Made by a program: the position numbers and the translations under genes. A DNA stretch of 64,000 nt. Source: Chelydra serpentina. Taxonomy: Eukaryota; Chordata; Testudines; Chelydridae. The notes below the pieces were generated by a model. It saw nothing but the letters and a program-made list of their open reading frames with translations. It had not been told where the DNA came from and made no database searches. The stretch is taken from the NCBI GenBank assembly GCA_037349315.1, contig JBAIAC010000004.1, forward strand, positions 38,195,001-38,259,000, given 5' to 3'. Below, piece by piece: positions 59,400-64,000 of this stretch (the first letter of the stretch is position 1; every line of letters starts with the position of its first letter).

Positions 59400-59734
59400 G
59401 GGGGAAGAAAACCATTTTGTACCAGAGTAAGAGAAATGGGCTGCTACAGAGGCAGGGTAAGGATTCCCAAAGGAAGGGTGAGATAGTGAGGGATATGTAG
59501 GATGTTTAATTTGTTTGTATGATCGGTACTCTTCTGTGCTTTACAGGATAAGTAAACTTTATGCTCTTTTATTTAATCTTCAGCCTCTATCAGTCTATTT
59601 CCTTACCGTTATTTTCCTTCATAATTACCATCATAATTCTTCAGAGGCAGCCAGAATTCAAACCCTGACACACAGATCCCTGGTTTTTCTATTGAAAGAA
59701 CAAAACCCTTTCATATCTTCAGAGTTGAAGAGTA

Positions 59735-60155
59735 GCTGGAGAACCCGAGAACAAAGGCTGAAGGAACTGGGTATATTTAGTTTGGGAAAGAGGAGATTAA
59801 GGTGGGGGACATGATAACCATCTTCAAATACTTGAAAGGCTGCCATAAAAATAAGATGGAGAAAAATTGCTGTCTTACCACACAGGGTAGGACATGAGGC
59901 AGTGGGTTCAAACTACGTCATAGCCAATTTAGATTAAATCTCAGGAAAATCTTCCTTAACTGTAAGAACAGTAGGGCAATGGAACAGACAGCCTAGCGAG
60001 GTTGGGGAAGCTCCTTCACTGGAGGTTTTCAAAAGGAGGCTGGATCACCATCTGTCTTGCATGGTTTAGACACAACAAATCCTGCATCTTGGCAGGGGAT
60101 TAGACTAGATGACCCTTGCGGTCCCTTCTAACCCTATGGTTCTATGATTGTATAA
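59735..60155 (+). mobile_element. CR1 LINE 3' fragment (old)
   Basis: It begins inside the C-terminal coding region (REQRLKELGIFSLGKRRLR, then a frameshift) and ends with GATGACCCTTGCGGTCCC and GGTTCTATGATTG. Many mismatches to the 18-kb CR1. Confidence 0.83.
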
Positions 60156-62362
60156 AGCTATTAGATTGGGCAATGTGTGTGTTGACCGCTTCACAACTGC
60201 TGCATGTTCTTTAGCGAGTTAAAGTGTAAACCAGCAGCTTCACACCTTTGGGTAGAGCTCTGGGAGAGGGATATGTTCAAGTACTGGGGAGTCTGAAGGG
60301 TCACCGCTGTGCCCAGAGGGGCTAGGCATCTGGACAGCGGGTTCCAACACTCAGAGGGCAGTACCAGACAGAAGGTCTGTGCCCTGAAAATGTTCCTATG
60401 GACCCCAAGAGCAGAGCAGTGGCTGGACTTCATTCAAGCTCCAAGGGCTTGAAACCCGCAGAGGATCCAGAGCACAGGGGCTTGGATTCCGCTCACAGCA
60501 GTCCTGGTGGTTGCCCAGAAAAGGATGCTTGCCACGATCTGTGACCCACTGTCCTCTAAATGCTTTTCAGAGGCCACCAGAAAGAATCACTACTTTCCTC
60601 TACCTTTAGCAGGTCTGCAGGAAGGTCAAACTCATTCTCCCAACAAAATACAGGCAGTCGGAGCCAGGAAAGGGCCCCAGTCCCATTGCAATGACAAACT
60701 GACATGGTGCACTGAGCACCTCATAATCGTTAACTCAAGGTAGCTATGGCACACCTACAGTTCCCTAGCTGCCACACACAACAGATTATGAATGTCCTTC
60801 CCAGCACACAGTTGCTAGTGAGCCTGGAAGGTTTGTCAGACTGCTCCATTAGACCTCAAGAATGCGTCCTGCTCCAGGACTCTGTCACCACAGCCATTAC
60901 AGCTTTCTGACCTCCAGATCCAGGTTTCGCACCCCTCATTTCCCCTTCCACCTCTCTCTTCTTGCTCTAAACCTCCCCTCCACCTCCAGCCATAACTCTC
61001 CCATCTCCTTTTCTATTGGCCCAGGTGTCCATTTCACCCACCCTAAGCTCTCTTTCCGATACCACCTACCCCTTTTCCCTAGAGGTAGGCTTGGCAGAAT
61101 TCTTTTTAATTTCAACAGATATCATTGATGTTTATTTTTAAGCTTTCATTTTTATCAATTTTAAATTTCACCGTTTGCCTGAAATTATAGGTTAAGCAGT
61201 TAAATTTTCACAGTTGCAGGAACTTATCGGGAGGTCCGACAATAATTATTCAATTACAGTAGATGAGATACAAAAAGTTATAACAGCCTTATAACAGTTA
61301 AAATACAAATTGTCAATATCATGTCAAAATACAGAAAGTACAAAAGCCTTAAAATCAAACTCTAATAAGTTCTCAAGTAGCATTTTCTTACTTTACCTCT
61401 CCGTATGTTCCAATATTGATGGAAATATTTTTCATTGATTTGTGTGTGTACGGTGAAACTGCTGTTTACTGACAAAAATCTAATCCTTCCAAGTTTACCT
61501 ATAGGCTATGCCCGCCTCAAGAACTTGCTGGCATCCTCCACCAGCTTCTATTAGCCTTCTCTGACTGCTTCCTCTGAAACACGCCCCTCTCTAATGAATT
61601 TTAGTATAACTTTGGCCCTGAGCTCAAACACTTTAATCACAGAAGTAACTTCTTAGTGTATGCACAGCGTGCCTCAGGTAGCACATGACCAGGATTCATC
61701 CCTGAATTTGGTCAGCTGGTTTGATCATTAGCTTCCCTGGCCTGGGCTGAGTACTGACGGGGAGCACTACATGAACACTGATCCACGCCCCCCAGGAGCT
61801 ACCGTGTAAAGTTAAGCACTTGTTCAAGAGTTTGCAGGATCAGGGCCTTTATTTGGAATCCTTGTCCCGCCTTGCGCCATGAAACCCTCTCCCTAGATAT
61901 CTTTAGATAGCTGCACTCCTGGATTCTTTTTCTAAAGGGACCAATTCTTTGCAAATTTCATTTGTTCTGCCTCAGAGTGGATCCTAAATACAGAGAAGAG
62001 CACCTCTCTTGGAAAGTTTAATTAATGCTTAGCTACTGCACAAACTATCTGTGCAATGGGGTGCACTCACCTCTCATGAGTACCCCATCTCAGTGCACGA
62101 GCCTGCACACTTTCTCTCAGTCTGTGGTGAGCCTTCGGTGACTCAGCCCTCCAGCCGAGTCAGACACAGTCTGTCTGGGTGATGAAAGCAAAGCAAACCC
62201 CTTCCAGGGTGTAAGCCCGACAGTGGGCCTATTTCAGCACCCTCTGTTAGGTCTTTCGATCTGCAGCCTTATCCTGGGGCTCACTCTTCAATCAGTCCGG
62301 CAGGGCCTATCACAGTACCCTGGCCTAAACTGTTTCTCAGCCACTTCTGATCTCCCTCAAAT

Positions 62363-62738
62363 CAGGGCCGGCTCCAGGCACCAGCTTTCCAAGCTGGTGC
62401 TTGGGGCGGCAGGCGAGAATGGGGCAGCAGTCCGAGTCCCGCGGCGGCAATTCGGCGGCAGGTCCACTCTTCCCACCGCCGAATTGCCGCTGCGAGACTC
62501 GGACTGCCGCCCCAGTCTCGCCTGCCGCGGCAGCAATGGGGCGGCAGGTCCGCCGCTCTCCCCTTGCCGCAGTGGACTGGGACTGCCTGTGTCGGGGGTG
62601 GGGCCGCAGGCAGACGTAGCGGGGCCCCACCTCCAACGCAAGCAGATGTAGCGGGGCCCCGCCCCCAACGCCTGCCTGCATCGGGGGCGGGGGCCGCCGC
62701 CCCTGCTTGGGGCGGCAAAATTGTTAGAGCCGCCCCTG
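62363..62738. mobile_element. hAT-like, GC-rich non-autonomous element with 8-bp TSD
   Basis: The inverted ends are CAGGGCCGGCTCCA and CAGGGGCGGCTCTA (complement), flanked by exact CCTCAAAT (62355-62362 and 62739-62746). The interior contains a large hairpin of GC-rich arms (the first around 62420-62460, the second around 62475-62525) built on CGGCGGCAATTCGGCGG and its complement. No transposase; overlapping long ORFs are compositional. Confidence 0.88.
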
Positions 62739-62895
62739 CCTCAAATTATCCCTGTTCTTTAAGCAGTCTCAGCCCTGGTGTGGGGCCACGTTCCTCAGGG
62801 CTCCCTCTTTGGAGGCTCTTTGCCCCTCTTGGCCTTTCTGGCCCCAGCTCTTCAGCTGGACTACTAAAAGAGTTCAGTTCCCCTTCTTGGGCGTT

Positions 62896-63442
62896 TAAGG
62901 TTGACAACTTTCTAATTGCAGAAAGCTGACCACCCTTGCCCGCCCCCTGCCCTGCCCCTTCTCCAAGGCCCAGCACCTCACGCATTCCATCCCTCCATTA
63001 CTCGCTCTCCCTGACCCGTGCTCACTCTCACCTGGTTGGGGCGGGGGTTGGGGTGCAGGAGGGGGTGAGGGCTCCAGCTGGGGCTTTGAGGTGAGGCTGG
63101 GAATGAGAGGTTTGGGGTGCAGAAGGGGGCTCCAGGCTAGGGCCAAGGGGTTCAGAGAACAGGAGGGGACACAGGGCTGCGGGCAGGGGTGCAGGACGGG
63201 GGTCAGGGTGTGGGCTCCAGGGGGTACTGACCTCATGTGGCTCCCAGGAAGCGGCAGCATGTCCCTCCGGCTCCTAGGCCTAGGAATGGCTAGGGGCTCT
63301 GCATGCTGCCCCTGCCTGCAGGTGCCGCCCCGCAGCTCCCATTGGCCACTGTTCCCAGCCAACGGGAGCTGCAGAGCTGGTGCTTGGGGAGAGGGGGTGG
63401 TGCCTGCGGGTGGGGGCAGTGATGGATGCCTGGCAACCCTAG
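62896..63442. mobile_element. Inverted-repeat transposon, CAACCCTA-type ends
   Basis: The left end TAAGGTTGACAACTTTC and the right end TAGGGTTGCCAGGC (complement) are inverted repeats. An internal palindrome (AGCTCCCATTGGCCAC against CCAACGGGAGCT, about 63333-63372) is typical of this reptile family. The interior is G-rich and the ORFs are compositional. Confidence 0.6.
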
Positions 63443-64000
63443 GATGCATCAAAGTCCAGGCCACTTTCCCAGTGACCAGTGGGGAGAACCCAGCCCCACC
63501 CTCCACTCTGGGTCCCAGCTCAGGGACCCCAAAGATAGCAGCCATCCGCCATGTCCCTTCAAATACACTGTGTTGCTGCAACAATTCCCTAGGCCACTTC
63601 CCCATGGCTTCAGCACATTCTTCACCCTTACCTCAGGGCCTTGTCCTGGTGGAGTCCAGAGCACCAGCCACTCTTCTCCAGCTCTAGCAGCTCTTCTTAT
63701 AGTAGCCTGTTGGTCGCTGATTGGCTGCTTCCCACACAGCCACTCTAGGCAGCTTGGAGGTCCTCTCTAGTGTCCTTTTCTGGGGCAGGGTGTGGCAGGG
63801 CCACAAGGCCTCCAGCAGGGGGCCTCAGGGCCTTGTCCACCCCATCACAATCTGCAAACCTCTATGATTAAACATGTTTAAATGTGGGGCAGTTACTTTT
63901 CTTCAGCTGAGATGAATGTGGGTTCTTCCAACCAACATTTCAAAGCAAGGCAATCTTATCATTTTGTGCTATCTGGTTAATAACTTCATATTATCAAATG

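Larger units (their letters stand above)
51600..64000. other. 5' flanking, intergenic sequence
   Basis: No gene is supported here. Mobile elements at 53092-53220, 54027-54365, 56115-57625, 58464-58777, 59089-59399, 59735-60155, 62363-62738 and 62896-63442 are listed separately. I see nothing identifiable at about 51700-53090, 54560-56100, 57630-58450, 60160-61080 and 61460-62360. 61085-61460 is AT-rich and looks like a dispersed repeat with no clear ends. A TATA-like TTTATAAATAG at 51659-51669 on the plus strand lies about 400 bp upstream of the NRF1 site. An (AACC)-type short repeat is at 55274-55302. Confidence 0.7.

Noticed and set aside
62223..63687. Several ORFs over 110 codons on both strands
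   Set aside because: They fall in the two GC- or G-rich transposons at 62363-62738 and 62896-63442, with no domain and low complexity.
1..64000. CRISPR arrays, phage or bacterial genes
   Set aside because: No spaced direct-repeat array exists. The tandem repeats found are a CA microsatellite and a minisatellite, and the gene structure is spliced.

Overview
The window reads as nuclear DNA of a vertebrate, most likely a turtle or tortoise. The evidence is a tRNA-derived SINE with a CR1 tail of the kind known from cryptodiran turtles, many CR1 LINE copies (one with a long open reverse transcriptase), Penelope-like element ends, and many short inverted-repeat DNA transposons. No bacterial, plasmid or phage features are present. 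The organism is an inference from repeat content and from the reptile-like divergence of the one gene found.

One protein-coding gene is recognised, ARHGAP20 (Rho GTPase-activating protein 20), on the minus strand. Four coding exons lie here: exon 1 with the start codon (50869-50967), exon 2 (38702-38787), exon 3 (7300-7470) and exon 4 (1082-1231). All have consensus splice sites and the reading frame stays open through all three joins. They encode about 169 residues: the basic, serine-rich N terminus and the first part of the PH domain. The RA and RhoGAP domains must lie left of position 1. A CpG-rich promoter with GC boxes and an NRF1-type palindrome lies at about 50860-51560. Everything right of about 51600 is 5' flanking sequence with no gene I can support.

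The remaining sequence is intron or flank filled with mobile-element debris. Intron 3 (1.2-7.3 kb) holds a head-to-head pair of Penelope-like terminal repeats with a 13-bp target-site duplication. Intron 2 (7.5-38.7 kb) holds the SINE, a 2.1-kb CR1 with a 605-codon open reverse transcriptase, a decayed endonuclease-reverse transcriptase LINE (32.7-35.8 kb), an L2-like LINE remnant, older CR1 tails and several inverted-repeat transposons. Intron 1 (38.8-50.9 kb) holds hAT-like elements, a U2 snRNA pseudogene and, beside exon 1, a GC-rich 44-bp minisatellite. The upstream flank holds a Penelope-like element with a GIY-YIG endonuclease remnant split by a CR1, plus several hAT-like elements with perfect 8-bp target duplications.

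The most interesting signals are hammerhead-ribozyme-like folds at the Penelope-like ends in two sequence subfamilies, the palindromic Penelope dimer, the tail shared by the SINE and the CR1, nested insertions that give a relative chronology, and upstream ORFs in the ARHGAP20 leader. No undescribed multi-gene system was found.
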